Of a stretch of DNA of 64,000 nucleotides, positions 36,878 to 46,017 are shown in pieces. The stretch comes from Komagataeibacter rhaeticus. GTDB lineage: Bacteria; Pseudomonadota; Alphaproteobacteria; Acetobacterales; Acetobacteraceae. The translations under genes and the position numbers were made by a program. A model generated the notes under the pieces. That model was not told where the DNA came from. It ran no database searches and worked only from the letters and a program-made list of their open reading frames with translations. Numbering within the stretch: position 1 is the first letter of the stretch; each line of letters starts with the position of its first letter. The stretch is taken from assembly GCF_003207855.1 (NCBI RefSeq), contig NZ_NKTZ01000011.1:1-64000 (forward strand), in the 5' to 3' direction.

Positions 36878-37633
36878 CTAATATGCCCCGGAAAGCAGCG
36901 CGCCCGCGCCCGGTGCGATCGCTTCAAGATCCATCGCGCGCAGCATGGCGTAGGTGGTTGCAATGGCCGCCGTTAGGACCGGCTTGCCTGTCATCGCCTC
37001 GACCTGCGGCACAACCGGCAGTGAAGGCATCTGCACACAGGCGGACAGGACAATCGCATCCGCATCCTCATAGTTGAGACCCGCCGCGATGGCGGGCAGG
37101 CGCGCCGGATCATGGGCGGCCACATCAAGGTTGTTCGGGATTTCCAGCGCGACGTGATCCATGACCTCGATCCCCTCGGCGGCGATATAATCCACGACCA
37201 GATCGGTCAGGGCGCGTACGTATGGCGCAATCAGGACAATGCGTTTAGCCCCCATTACCTTCAGCCCATCCACCAGCGCGCCCGCGCTGGTAATGACGGG
37301 GGCGGCCGCGTCATTGGCGGCCGTGCACCGATGCAGCCGTTCCTGGGAACGCCGGTGATAACCCCGCCCCATGGCCATGATCGCAACCAGACAGGCGTAA
37401 CCGATGACATCCACCCGCGCATCGCTCAGTTCCAGCGCGCAACGGTCCGACTGTTCATCCATGGATGCCAGTTCGTCCTTGCTGACGGTTTTCATACGCA
37501 TCCGGCTGGAATGAAAACAGAAGCGCTCGGGCCGCAGCAACTGGCGTGCCTGCAGCATGGCGGGGATTTCGGTTTCCATCGTCACGTTTGAACTGGGTAC
37601 GATCTGCCCAATTCTGTAGATCTTTGTCTTCAC
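36878..37633 (-). CDS. nicE: Maleate isomerase
   Basis: 251 residues from the GTG at 37633 (GGGAA about 9 bases upstream); a GTG at 37648 is also in frame but has no ribosome site. Asp/Glu-racemase superfamily. The N-terminus KIYRIGQIVPSSN and the two cysteine regions IGYACLVAIMAMG (C81) and VLSACVQMPSL (near 199) match maleate isomerases of the nicotinate pathway. The cysteines carry out cofactor-free cis-trans isomerisation of maleate to fumarate, the last pathway step, feeding the TCA cycle. Confidence 0.94.
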   Translation of the reverse strand: MKTKIYRIGQIVPSSNVTMETEIPAMLQARQLLRPERFCFHSSRMRMKTVSKDELASMDEQSDRCALELSDARVDVIGYACLVAIMAMGRGYHRRSQERLHRCTAANDAAAPVITSAGALVDGLKVMGAKRIVLIAPYVRALTDLVVDYIAAEGIEVMDHVALEIPNNLDVAAHDPARLPAIAAGLNYEDADAIVLSACVQMPSLPVVPQVEAMTGKPVLTAAIATTYAMLRAMDLEAIAPGAGALLSGAY

Positions 37634-37651
37634 GTCACTATTTCCCACAAA

Positions 37652-38287
37652 TCATGAATTGGGCAGGCGGGAGAGCAGGGTATCGAGCGTCAGGACGTCG
37701 CCGCATTTCTGCGCCATGTCGAACAGATTGGCCTCGTGCGGCCCGATGGCGCGGTCTCCCACGCAGTCCGATACGACAACGGGGCGGAAGCCATACTGCA
37801 TGGCATCCAGTACACTGGCGCGCACGCAGCCTGACGTGACACAGCCCGCCACAACAACCGTCTGGATTCCATGCATGACCAGCCAGGCCGCCAGCGGTGT
37901 CCCCGCGAAAGCCGAAGGCACCGTCTTGCGCACAATGTATTCGCCGGGTTCAGGTGTCAGTTCTTCCACGATGGCGGAGGCGGGGTTGGTCTCCGTCAGG
38001 CCGAGCATGGTGGGTACCTTCAGCGAGAAAATATTGGCATCCGCCCCGTCATCGGCAAAGACGATGCGTGTGTGCGCCACTTTCCACCCACGCTGTCGGG
38101 CGATTGCAAGCAGCGTTTTCGTGCGTTCGATCGCCTGGGGAATATTACCGCCGCCAAATGCTTCGGGGTCCGCAAAACCGTTGACAAAATCGACAATCAG
38201 CAGCGCGATCCGCCCGGTCATGCCCATTTCGTTACCAAAGCCCTGCTTGTGGTAACGTGCCTCGTCGCGGTTGTTCGTCACGTCCAT
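37652..38287 (-). CDS. nicF: Maleamate amidohydrolase
   Basis: 211 residues of the isochorismatase-like fold with the catalytic Asp in LLIVDFVNGF (D33), Lys in VRKTVPSAF (K121) and Cys in TSGCVRAS (C154). It hydrolyses maleamate to maleate and ammonia. It overlaps the stop of nicX by one base (TAATG), and nicE follows within 20 bases. Alternative isochorismatase functions fit the fold but not the context. Confidence 0.92.
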   Translation of the reverse strand: MDVTNNRDEARYHKQGFGNEMGMTGRIALLIVDFVNGFADPEAFGGGNIPQAIERTKTLLAIARQRGWKVAHTRIVFADDGADANIFSLKVPTMLGLTETNPASAIVEELTPEPGEYIVRKTVPSAFAGTPLAAWLVMHGIQTVVVAGCVTSGCVRASVLDAMQYGFRPVVVSDCVGDRAIGPHEANLFDMAQKCGDVLTLDTLLSRLPNS

Positions 38288-39324
38288 TATGCCTCTCCTA
38301 CAAGCTGGCCGTCTTTCACCACAGGTTCACCATCAAGCATGACCGTGCAGCCGCGCATCGGGATATCGATATGGCAGGCCGTATCCCGTGTGCCACCAGC
38401 CTCGTTGTTCGGCCCGGTGGACCACAGGAAATTGCCCGCGCACGCACGGGGGTCCATGCCGATGCTGGCCTCGCGGTCATAAAAGCCCATGACCGACCAG
38501 TGCGCGCGATCCTGCAGCCCCCACCCGATATGCGACACCGCGAAGACTTCGGGGTCGTTGAAGCTTTCCATGTAATCCCGCAGGTGATCGGCTTCGTAAC
38601 CGCCTTCTATGGCCCGGACGAAGCCTTTTTCCAGATGGCAGGTCACGGGTGCCGTCAGGTACGATTTCTGTGGCAGAAGAATATCGCCGGGCGCGAGCAC
38701 GATCTTCCCCTCTGCCGATCCCTCGTTGGACCATGTGGCCAGGAAGCCACTGGGCCAGTGGTCCCAGCGGCCCGGCGCGTCCACAAAGCCATATTCCTCC
38801 AGCATCGGGTAGTCTCCCAATGCGAAGGTGGCATCGGTTCCCATGGCGGATGTCACGCGCATTTCCCTTGCCGCGCGCAGCCTGGCGGATGCGGCCAGCA
38901 CGCGCGTGCGGTCTTCCGGTGTCGGTGTCATGCGCACCAGGATCTCCGGTGGCTCGACCGCCAGCAGGATACGCCCGCCCGCCTGAAGGATCTCGTGCTG
39001 CTCGGCAGAGAACAGCAATGTCATGAGATCAAGCACGAGGTCACTGGCCTTGAGCATTTCCACCGCGGCGCGGTTGTTCGTAAGGGGTGTCGTGCCCACG
39101 AATGCCAGCGGATCGCGCGAAAGGGACAGGCTGCCATTGGTCGGTTGCAGGTCCAGGCGGTTGGCCACGGCGCCCTTTTCCTGCACCGCCAGGATCGCGC
39201 AGCGCAATGTCTGCTCGTTGCTGCCTGCTGAAGTCAGGATCGTTACGCTCTGGCCTGCCTGGAGCCTGCACAGCGTCAGTACCTGCCGCCAGGCCTGTAA
39301 CAGTTCAAAATCGCTCACGGGCAT
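38287..39324 (-). CDS. nicX: 2,5-dihydroxypyridine 5,6-dioxygenase
   Basis: 345 residues, the size of known NicX. The iron ligands seen are H265 (SHIGWG), H318 and D320 (ACHIDIPM), the same numbers I remember for the Pseudomonas putida enzyme. It is an unusual non-haem Fe(II) extradiol-type enzyme with an aminopeptidase-like fold, opening the 2,5-dihydroxypyridine ring to N-formylmaleamate. The start overlaps the end of the permease gene by 10 bases. Confidence 0.95.
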   Translation of the reverse strand: MPVSDFELLQAWRQVLTLCRLQAGQSVTILTSAGSNEQTLRCAILAVQEKGAVANRLDLQPTNGSLSLSRDPLAFVGTTPLTNNRAAVEMLKASDLVLDLMTLLFSAEQHEILQAGGRILLAVEPPEILVRMTPTPEDRTRVLAASARLRAAREMRVTSAMGTDATFALGDYPMLEEYGFVDAPGRWDHWPSGFLATWSNEGSAEGKIVLAPGDILLPQKSYLTAPVTCHLEKGFVRAIEGGYEADHLRDYMESFNDPEVFAVSHIGWGLQDRAHWSVMGFYDREASIGMDPRACAGNFLWSTGPNNEAGGTRDTACHIDIPMRGCTVMLDGEPVVKDGQLVGEA

Positions 39325-40622
39325 GAAGGGGGCTCCCTGGAATTGGATCGTGGGGTAAGGATCTGGTTAAGGAGAACGGCGGCGATCGTGGCGGTCGTAA
39401 TGCCGCCCAGCGTGACGCCACCAATGGTAAGGGTCAGGTCACCCGCGCCCGCCACCAGGGCGACCCCTACGGGGAACAGCGTGGCGGCACGGGAAAAATC
39501 GACGTTGTTGTCCATCCATACCCGTACCATTGTTGCGGCGATCAGCCCGAACAGGCCAATTGCCAGTCCGCTCAGGACAGGTTCGGGAATGGCGCGCAGA
39601 AGGGCACCGAAAAACGGGGAACAGCCAAGCAGGATGGCAAAACAGCCCGCCGCGGCGAAGGTAAGGGTGGAATAGACGCGCGAGAGCACCATGACGCCAA
39701 TATTCTCGACATAGGTGGTCACCCCCGTACCGCCCAGGCTTGCCGCCAGCATGCTCGCCACGCCATCACCCATGAAGGCCCGCCCCGCAAGGCTGTCCAG
39801 CGGGTGTCCGGTCACGGCGCCGATGGCCTTGAGATGCCCCATGTTTTCCGCCACCAGTACCAGCCCGACCGGGGCCAGCAGCATGGCGGCGTGGCTGGTA
39901 AAATGCGGGGCGGTGAAAGTGGGCAGGCCGACCAGGGGCGCGCGCATCAGGGTGGTGAAATCAACCGGCGTGGCCAGATGCAGACCGTTGGCCACCACAA
40001 CATACACAAGTGTCGATGCCACAAGGGAAAGCAGGATCGACAGCCGACGGACAAGCGTACTGCCATAAACGGCCAGCAGGGCGGTACAGACAAGGGCGAA
40101 AATGCCGCATGCGGTCCCGGCTCCCCCATGGCCCAGTCCCCGCGCGGCGACAGGTGCGAGGTTGAGGCCGATCGCCGCCCCGATCGCCCCCGTGACGGAA
40201 GGCGGCATGAGCCGTTCGATCCAGCCCGATCCGGTCACGCTGACCACAAGCCCGATCAGGGCATAGAGCAGGCCCGCCATGAATATGCCACCACAGGCCA
40301 GCGGGATGTCGGGGTTGGGACCATGCCCGGAATATCCCGTCAGCGTCACGACCAGTGCAATGAACGAAAAGCTGGAACCAAGATAGCTGGGAATACGGCC
40401 GCCGGTGATGCAGAAGAAGACGATCGTGCCCAGCCCCGAGCACAGGATTGCAATATTGGGGTCAAAGCCCATCAGCAGTGGCCCGATGATTGTCGACCCC
40501 GTCATGGCCAGGACATGCTGGACCCCGAGCAGCAGGGTCTGCGCCACGCCGCAGTGCTCATCGGGGGCGATAAGGTCCGTCTGGCGCGCGCGGCGCCATA
40601 CCGGTAGCCAGCGTGCCGCCAT
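39315..40622 (-). CDS. NCS2-family permease, probable nicotinate importer
   Basis: 435 residues from the ATG at 40622 (GGGAGG 9-14 bases upstream, just after the nicB stop). NCS2 uracil/xanthine permease signs are LLGVQHVLAMTGSTIIGPLLMG, GRIPSYLGSSFSFIA, and the FGLIAATMVRVWMDNNVDF end region, with about 12-14 spans. Pseudomonas nic clusters use an MFS carrier, NicT. An NCS2 carrier in the operon suggests a different solution for importing nicotinate or a hydroxylated pyridine. Substrate inferred from position only. Confidence 0.82.
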   Translation of the reverse strand: MAARWLPVWRRARQTDLIAPDEHCGVAQTLLLGVQHVLAMTGSTIIGPLLMGFDPNIAILCSGLGTIVFFCITGGRIPSYLGSSFSFIALVVTLTGYSGHGPNPDIPLACGGIFMAGLLYALIGLVVSVTGSGWIERLMPPSVTGAIGAAIGLNLAPVAARGLGHGGAGTACGIFALVCTALLAVYGSTLVRRLSILLSLVASTLVYVVVANGLHLATPVDFTTLMRAPLVGLPTFTAPHFTSHAAMLLAPVGLVLVAENMGHLKAIGAVTGHPLDSLAGRAFMGDGVASMLAASLGGTGVTTYVENIGVMVLSRVYSTLTFAAAGCFAILLGCSPFFGALLRAIPEPVLSGLAIGLFGLIAATMVRVWMDNNVDFSRAATLFPVGVALVAGAGDLTLTIGGVTLGGITTATIAAVLLNQILTPRSNSREPPSCP

Positions 40623-40624
40623 GT

Positions 40625-43600
40625 TCAGTGCCCTCCCTGTGCGCGGATCCGGGCAACATGCGCGGGCAGGTCCGTCCATGCCGCCCGGCCCGGTGCCATT
40701 GTGTGGCGCAGGTAGCCGACCAGCTCCGCAATCTGGCGGTCAGACATCACCTTGCCGAAGGCCGGCATGGTGCTTTCATGCCGGAAGGCCGGGGCAGGCA
40801 CGCCGTTCAGAATGACGGTGATCAGGTTATCGGGTGTATCGGCCCAGATATTGCTGTTCAGGGAAAGCTGCGGGCGGGCGCCAAACAGATGGGCACCTTC
40901 GCCCTCATGGCAGCTGGCGCAGCTGCCGTTATAGATCCGCGATCCCTCGCCGCGGCTGAGGGACTGGCGGTCGCGGGTCTTTTCCAGAATGTCCGCCCGG
41001 CGCCCATCCGCGCCTTCGGGGGCGTTACGCCGGTCAAAGGAGGCAATGTAGTGGGCAATGGCCCTCACATCCGTATCGGGCAGGGCTGCCATGGAGTGGA
41101 CAACCGGCGCCATCGGGCCGCCTGCCGGGCCATGGTTGGGGCTGAACCCCGTGCGCAGGTAGGCGTACAGGTCGTCCTCGCTCCATGGCAGTGGCGCATG
41201 GGACAGGCTGCCCAGCGCCGGTGCCGTCCAGCCTTCCGCCTCGCCACCCGTCAGATAGGCCGTTTTCCACCGTTCTGCCCCCATCGCGTTACGCGGTGTA
41301 TGACAGGCCGAACAGTGCCCCAGCCCTTCCGCCAGATATGCACCACGGTTCCACTGTGCCGACTGCGCCGGATCGGGCCTGAATGGGGCGGGGTCATGAA
41401 ACAGCATGTTCCACCCCGCCATCGAAAACCGCAGGCTGTAGGGAAATCTGAGTGCGGTCTTCGGTACCTGGTTGCTGACCGGTGTCTGGGACATCAGGTA
41501 GGCGTACAGGTCCCGCATGTCCTCTTCGCTCGTTTTGGCGAATGCCGTGTAGGGAAAGGCGGGATAGAGGTTATGTCCGTCGCGGCTGATGCCATGACGC
41601 ATGGCGCGCGCGAATGCCTCGTAAGACCATGCGCCAAGGCCGGTCTGCGGGTCGGGTGTCAGGTTGGTGGTATGGACGACGCCAAACGGTGTTTCGAGCG
41701 CGAACCCGCCCGCATTGGTTACCCCGCCCGGCGCGGTGTGGCAGACCGCGCAGTCGCCGGCCGCCGCCACCTTTGCGCCGCGTGCAATCGCGGCTTCTGA
41801 AAACAGGCCGGGGGTGGGGGGGCTTGCCGGTGCAATGGCCGGACGCCAGGGGATCAGTGTGGCCATCATCCCGCCAATGGCGGCAAAGCCCGCGGCAAAT
41901 GCTCCCTTACGCAATTTCGCGCCCAGTGTGGCCGCCGCCATGGCCGGGTGCGCGGCCTTGCCCGTTATGGCCAGTGCGGGCAGGGGCTGTGGGGGGGAGG
42001 GCTGCAGGGGACCCAGCGCCGCGTCAAGCTGCGCCTTGACTTTTTCCGGCGTGAAGGGAACTTCACGGAACCGCACGCCTGTCGCGGCATAAAGGGCGTT
42101 GGCGATGGCCGCGGCACTGGGCACGGATGCGGATTCCCCCGCGCCCAGCGGCGGCTGGTCCTGCCGTTCCATCAACAGCGGTTCGATAACCGGCAGTTCG
42201 GGAAAGGTCAGGATGGGATAGGTCCCCCAGTCCCGGCTTTCCACGCCTTTTTCATCAAACTGCACCTGTTCGTGCAGGATGCGGCTTGTGGACTGGATGA
42301 CATTGCCATGCAACTGGTGGCGTACGCCGGCCGGGTTGACCATCATGCCCGCATCCTGCCCCACCACGGCACGGGTGACGCTGACCACGCCGGAATGGCG
42401 GTTCACCTCCACATCCGCGACCCAGGCCGACCACGCGGCCGCCGTGCCGGGAAATGTACCATGGACGTACTGGGCATAAGCCAGGCCACGCCCCTTCAGC
42501 ACGCTGGCGGCAGGGTCCACGCTGGGCGGGCCGGTGCGGCGTGTCCAGCCCGCGCGACTGGCCGTGGCCTTTAGCAGGTCGGCCGCACGCTGGTCCTTGA
42601 GGTGTTCCAGGCGGTATTCCAGCGGATCGGCCCCGGCCGCGGTCGCCAGTTCGTCGATGTAGCTGTCATGTGCAAAGCTGTTGGGCAGGGCGGATACCCC
42701 CCGGAACCATGAGGCCCGGGCAATGGGGGGCATGTCCTGCACGGTAATGCGGGCATTGGGATAGTCGTATGGCGGGACGGATGTCCGGTCGCCCATCTGG
42801 GCCACCGGGGGCACTTCCGCAGGAACCACGCCTGTCAGGACAAGAGCCAGCAGGGGCGAGACATTGGATGGATAGCTGGTGTCCAGGTCATAGGCGACCG
42901 GCTGCCCCGCCGCGTTCAGGCCGCCCCTGATCCTGACAAGCTGGGCTGCCCCCTTGGGTTCCCATACATGTTCCTGCTCACGCGAGAGCTGGACACGCAC
43001 CGGGCGGCCCACCGCGCGGCTCAGCAGCGCGGCATCGCCCCCCACGTCATCCGCGCAGTTGCGGCCGTAGCAGCCTGCGGCCTCGTGCCGGATCACCTTG
43101 ATTTCCGATGTCGGGATCCCCATCAGCAGGGCCAGATCGGCACGTAGCATGTGCGGGTTCTGCGTGCCGGACCATACCGTCAGCTTGCCCCCCTGCCAGT
43201 CGGCAACCGAACAGGACGGGCCGATCGAGCCATGCATCTGGTAAGGCCACAGATATTCCCGGTCCAGGCGGGTCGTGGCCGCCTCCAGGCCCTCTTCAAG
43301 CTGGCCACGGTCCAGGACAACCCGTGGCGTGGCGGGATTGTTTCCGATTGCCGCTTCCGGGTCGGACAGGTCTGGCAGTGCCACGGGGGCCCATTCGACC
43401 TGCAGCAGCCTGGCGGCTTCGATCGCCTGCTCCTCACGCTCGGCCACCACACCCACGAAATCGCCCAGCACGACCACATCCACCAGGCCCGGCACATGCC
43501 GGACCGACTGCCGGTCCACCGCGCGCAGGCTGCGCCCCACATAGGGGCCGTGATCATAACCGTCATAGGGGGGGCGTACGACGCGGGCGTGCAGCATGCC

Positions 43601-44221
43601 CTCAACGCGTACGTCATGGACGTACACCGCCCGTCCCGTTACCTTGGCCGGAATGTCGACGCGCGGCATGTCGCGGCCGACAAGCCGGTATTCCGATGTT
43701 TTCTTGACCGTAACGGTATCGTCCAGCAGGACATGGAGCGTGACGCCCCCGATCAGGTCACCAATACGGTAGGACAGGTTGGGAAGCGGCGGTTCACACA
43801 CCAGCACGCCATCACGGATGGCCAGCGTGTCGACCGGCCGGCCGGTCAGCGTGCTGGCGCGTTCAAGCAGGATCCGGCGGGCCTGTGCCGCGGCCCTGCG
43901 GAGCGGGATGGCGGTGACCTGTATGGTCTCGCTGGCAATCGTCGCGCCCTGGTCGGGTGTGGTCTCGGTATGGCCCAGTACCATCTGGACCCGGGCAGGG
44001 CTGGCGTCCAGTTCCTCGGCCACGATCTGCGCCAGTGCGGTGGCGATACCCGTGCCCAGATCCACATGGCCGCAGAAGGCCCGGACCTGGTCATCACTGG
44101 TAATCCGGAGGAAAATCTCGTCCCTGGGAATGAAGCCACCCCGTGCGGCCAAGCCCTTGGGCGGCTGTGCGGGGCGGAAGATGCTCAGGGAGCCGGCAGG
44201 GGGCACGGGTTGCGCCATCAT
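40625..44221 (-). CDS. nicB: Nicotinate hydroxylase large subunit (Mo-cofactor/trihaem cytochrome)
   Basis: 1198 residues from the ATG at 44221, with AAGGAG upstream and an ATGA overlap with nicA. Residues about 1-760 form the xanthine oxidase-type molybdenum domain (HVDLGTGIATALAQI, GRAVYVHDVRVEGMLHARV, QDAGMMVNPAGVRHQ, GAGESASVPSAAAIANA). A transmembrane segment near 790-815 leads to a cytochrome c region with three CxxCH haem sites (CAVCH near 824, CSACH near 970, CASCH near 1100). With NicA it hydroxylates nicotinate to 6-hydroxynicotinate and passes electrons to the respiratory chain without an FAD subunit. Size and fusion match known NicB. Confidence 0.95.
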   Translation of the reverse strand: MMAQPVPPAGSLSIFRPAQPPKGLAARGGFIPRDEIFLRITSDDQVRAFCGHVDLGTGIATALAQIVAEELDASPARVQMVLGHTETTPDQGATIASETIQVTAIPLRRAAAQARRILLERASTLTGRPVDTLAIRDGVLVCEPPLPNLSYRIGDLIGGVTLHVLLDDTVTVKKTSEYRLVGRDMPRVDIPAKVTGRAVYVHDVRVEGMLHARVVRPPYDGYDHGPYVGRSLRAVDRQSVRHVPGLVDVVVLGDFVGVVAEREEQAIEAARLLQVEWAPVALPDLSDPEAAIGNNPATPRVVLDRGQLEEGLEAATTRLDREYLWPYQMHGSIGPSCSVADWQGGKLTVWSGTQNPHMLRADLALLMGIPTSEIKVIRHEAAGCYGRNCADDVGGDAALLSRAVGRPVRVQLSREQEHVWEPKGAAQLVRIRGGLNAAGQPVAYDLDTSYPSNVSPLLALVLTGVVPAEVPPVAQMGDRTSVPPYDYPNARITVQDMPPIARASWFRGVSALPNSFAHDSYIDELATAAGADPLEYRLEHLKDQRAADLLKATASRAGWTRRTGPPSVDPAASVLKGRGLAYAQYVHGTFPGTAAAWSAWVADVEVNRHSGVVSVTRAVVGQDAGMMVNPAGVRHQLHGNVIQSTSRILHEQVQFDEKGVESRDWGTYPILTFPELPVIEPLLMERQDQPPLGAGESASVPSAAAIANALYAATGVRFREVPFTPEKVKAQLDAALGPLQPSPPQPLPALAITGKAAHPAMAAATLGAKLRKGAFAAGFAAIGGMMATLIPWRPAIAPASPPTPGLFSEAAIARGAKVAAAGDCAVCHTAPGGVTNAGGFALETPFGVVHTTNLTPDPQTGLGAWSYEAFARAMRHGISRDGHNLYPAFPYTAFAKTSEEDMRDLYAYLMSQTPVSNQVPKTALRFPYSLRFSMAGWNMLFHDPAPFRPDPAQSAQWNRGAYLAEGLGHCSACHTPRNAMGAERWKTAYLTGGEAEGWTAPALGSLSHAPLPWSEDDLYAYLRTGFSPNHGPAGGPMAPVVHSMAALPDTDVRAIAHYIASFDRRNAPEGADGRRADILEKTRDRQSLSRGEGSRIYNGSCASCHEGEGAHLFGARPQLSLNSNIWADTPDNLITVILNGVPAPAFRHESTMPAFGKVMSDRQIAELVGYLRHTMAPGRAAWTDLPAHVARIRAQGGH

Positions 44222-44694
44222 GGTTCTCCTTCGCTCAGGCCGGCCGCGATACAGGCAGCCTTCATGATCTCGACATGCGTCCCGCATCGGCACAGGTTGT
44301 ACCGCAGGGCCTCTTTCAGGGCAGCCCTGTCGGGCTGATCAACCGCATCAAGGAATGCCCTGAGTGTCATGACCATGCCATTGAGACAGTAACCGCACTG
44401 TGCCGCCTGCGCCTTTACAAAGGCCCGTTGTACGGGGTCCGAGCCATCGGGCGACAGCCCTTCCAGCGTAACGATGGACGTGCAGGCCGCAGCCGTGTCG
44501 AGCCGTATCACACAGCTCCGCGCGGCCCTGCCATCAAGCAGGACCGTGCAGGCGCCGCATTCCCCCAGCCCGCAGCCGAATTTCGGTCCATTCAGCCTGA
44601 GGTCGTTGCGCAGTACCGTCAGGAGTGGCGTATCCGGCGCGGCATGGATTTCATGCCGCTCGCCATTCACCGTCAGAAAGACGCTGTCTGCCAT
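44218..44694 (-). CDS. nicA: Nicotinate hydroxylase small [2Fe-2S] subunit
   Basis: 158 residues from the ATG at 44694 (GGAG 10 bases upstream; the frame extends to 44712). Two iron-sulfur motifs of the xanthine oxidase family: plant-type CGLGECGAC (C41, C46, C49, then C61) and the C-terminal QCGYCLNGM...NLCRCGTH set. It carries electrons from the molybdenum site of NicB to its haems. It is coupled to nicB by ATGA. Confidence 0.95.
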   Translation of the reverse strand: MADSVFLTVNGERHEIHAAPDTPLLTVLRNDLRLNGPKFGCGLGECGACTVLLDGRAARSCVIRLDTAAACTSIVTLEGLSPDGSDPVQRAFVKAQAAQCGYCLNGMVMTLRAFLDAVDQPDRAALKEALRYNLCRCGTHVEIMKAACIAAGLSEGEP

Positions 44695-44713
44695 AGCGCC
44701 CTTCTCCTTCATT

Positions 44714-45841
44714 TCAGGAAGTCAGTTTCAGGTCATAGATATCGTCGCCATAGCACCAGTAGGGATCTTCCGGCTGGCGCAGCCATGTATTGGCGTTGGA
44801 GATGGTCTGGACCTTCGTCGCGCGTTCCCGGCGGGCCTGGAAATAGGTCCCGAATGTTTTTTCCAGATCGCTGGTGCCCAGCTCGCCCAGGCAACGTGCC
44901 AGCACGGCGGCATCCTCGACCGCCATGGCGGCGCCCTGGGCCATATGCGGCTTCATGGGGTGGCAGGAATCGCCCAGCAGCACGACCCGGCCTTCATACC
45001 ATGCAGGCAGCGGCGCGCGGGTCTTGAGCGGCCATTTGGTTACCGTTTCCGTGGCGTCGATATATCCCTGCACCATGGGATGATAGCCTTTGAACGCCGC
45101 CTTGAATTCCGCGCGTGAAGACGGAAGCTGTCCCGCACGGCTGGTCCATTCCGCGGGTTCGCCCGTTACAAGGTAGAATTCATCCTCGTTGCGATCGAGG
45201 TAGTAGCACACGATGTGCCGGTCATCGGACCACCATTTGGCGTTGACATCGGCCCCCAGCGCCTTGGCGGCCACACCGGGAATGATTGCCCGGTGTGCGA
45301 TCCAGCCGGTGTAGACGGCTTCTTCCGCGCCAAACATCTTTTCGCGTATACGCGAATTTATGCCGTCCGCAGCCACAAGGATGTCGACCGTATCGGTCTT
45401 GCCATTTTCGAATTCAAGCCGGACGGTCTGGCCATTATCGGTAAAGTCGACAAGCTTGTGGTCCCACATCACCCGCTGGGGCTCAACGCAGTTCAGCATT
45501 TCCTGATGCAGGTCGCCGCGATGGATGGTGATGTAGGGGGCGCCATAGCGGGCCCGTTCCGCATTCAGGGGAATTTTGGCCAGGACGGTGCCGTCATCCC
45601 ATTTCCGGCTGACCCAGTAGTCTGGCAGGCAGGATATCCGTTCAAGTTTCTTGTCCAGGCCGTCAAGGTGACTGAGAATTTTAAGGACATTCGGGCCAAA
45701 CTGGATCCCGGCCCCGAGCCGCGAGAAACCGGGGGCCTGATCATACAGCACGACATCGAAGCCCTGCCTCTGCAGAAGACCCGCAGCGGCGACGCCTCCC
45801 ATGCCGGCGCCTATTATTCCGATACGTGCGCCACGTGACAT
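44714..45841 (-). CDS. nicC: 6-hydroxynicotinate 3-monooxygenase
   Basis: 375 residues, a class A FAD monooxygenase. GAGMGG (11-16) binds the ADP part, DG motif VAADGINSRIR is near 158, and LLGDSCHPMKPHMAQGA closes the FAD site near 298. Length and motif spacing fit NicC, which uses NADH and oxygen for decarboxylative hydroxylation of 6-hydroxynicotinate to 2,5-dihydroxypyridine. AAAAGGATAAGAAA precedes the ATG. It is first gene of the operon, behind the operator-like repeat at 45903-45924. Confidence 0.93.
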   Translation of the reverse strand: MSRGARIGIIGAGMGGVAAAGLLQRQGFDVVLYDQAPGFSRLGAGIQFGPNVLKILSHLDGLDKKLERISCLPDYWVSRKWDDGTVLAKIPLNAERARYGAPYITIHRGDLHQEMLNCVEPQRVMWDHKLVDFTDNGQTVRLEFENGKTDTVDILVAADGINSRIREKMFGAEEAVYTGWIAHRAIIPGVAAKALGADVNAKWWSDDRHIVCYYLDRNEDEFYLVTGEPAEWTSRAGQLPSSRAEFKAAFKGYHPMVQGYIDATETVTKWPLKTRAPLPAWYEGRVVLLGDSCHPMKPHMAQGAAMAVEDAAVLARCLGELGTSDLEKTFGTYFQARRERATKVQTISNANTWLRQPEDPYWCYGDDIYDLKLTS

Positions 45842-45902
45842 TTTCTTATCCTTTTAGTCTGGGTCACTGCAAAGACGGGTTCATGTGCCTGCCAACAATG
45901 AC

Positions 45903-45924
45903 GTATACACTATTTGTGTAGTGT
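45903..45924. promoter_or_regulatory. nicC promoter operator (candidate NicR site)
   Basis: Inverted repeat ACACTA-TTTGTG-TAGTGT (45907-45924) downstream of a TTGACG hexamer read on the minus strand (near 45945-45950). It should overlap the -10 region. The 16-mer GTATACACTATTTGTG (45903-45918) matches 14 of 16 bases at 49935-49950 upstream of the flavin reductase gene. Confidence 0.55.
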
Positions 45925-46017
45925 TGAAGGATAAGATCGGTACGTCAAGGGAATTATGATGATTCTGATACGTTTTGCCCCGCTGCCTCACGCGGGTCAT
46001 TTCATGGCGGATTTTTC

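Noticed and set aside
36878-37633. Arylmalonate decarboxylase or Asp racemase as alternative for the nicE product
   Set aside because: The C81 and C199 regions, the N-terminal motif and the position between nicF and nicD all fit maleate isomerase better.
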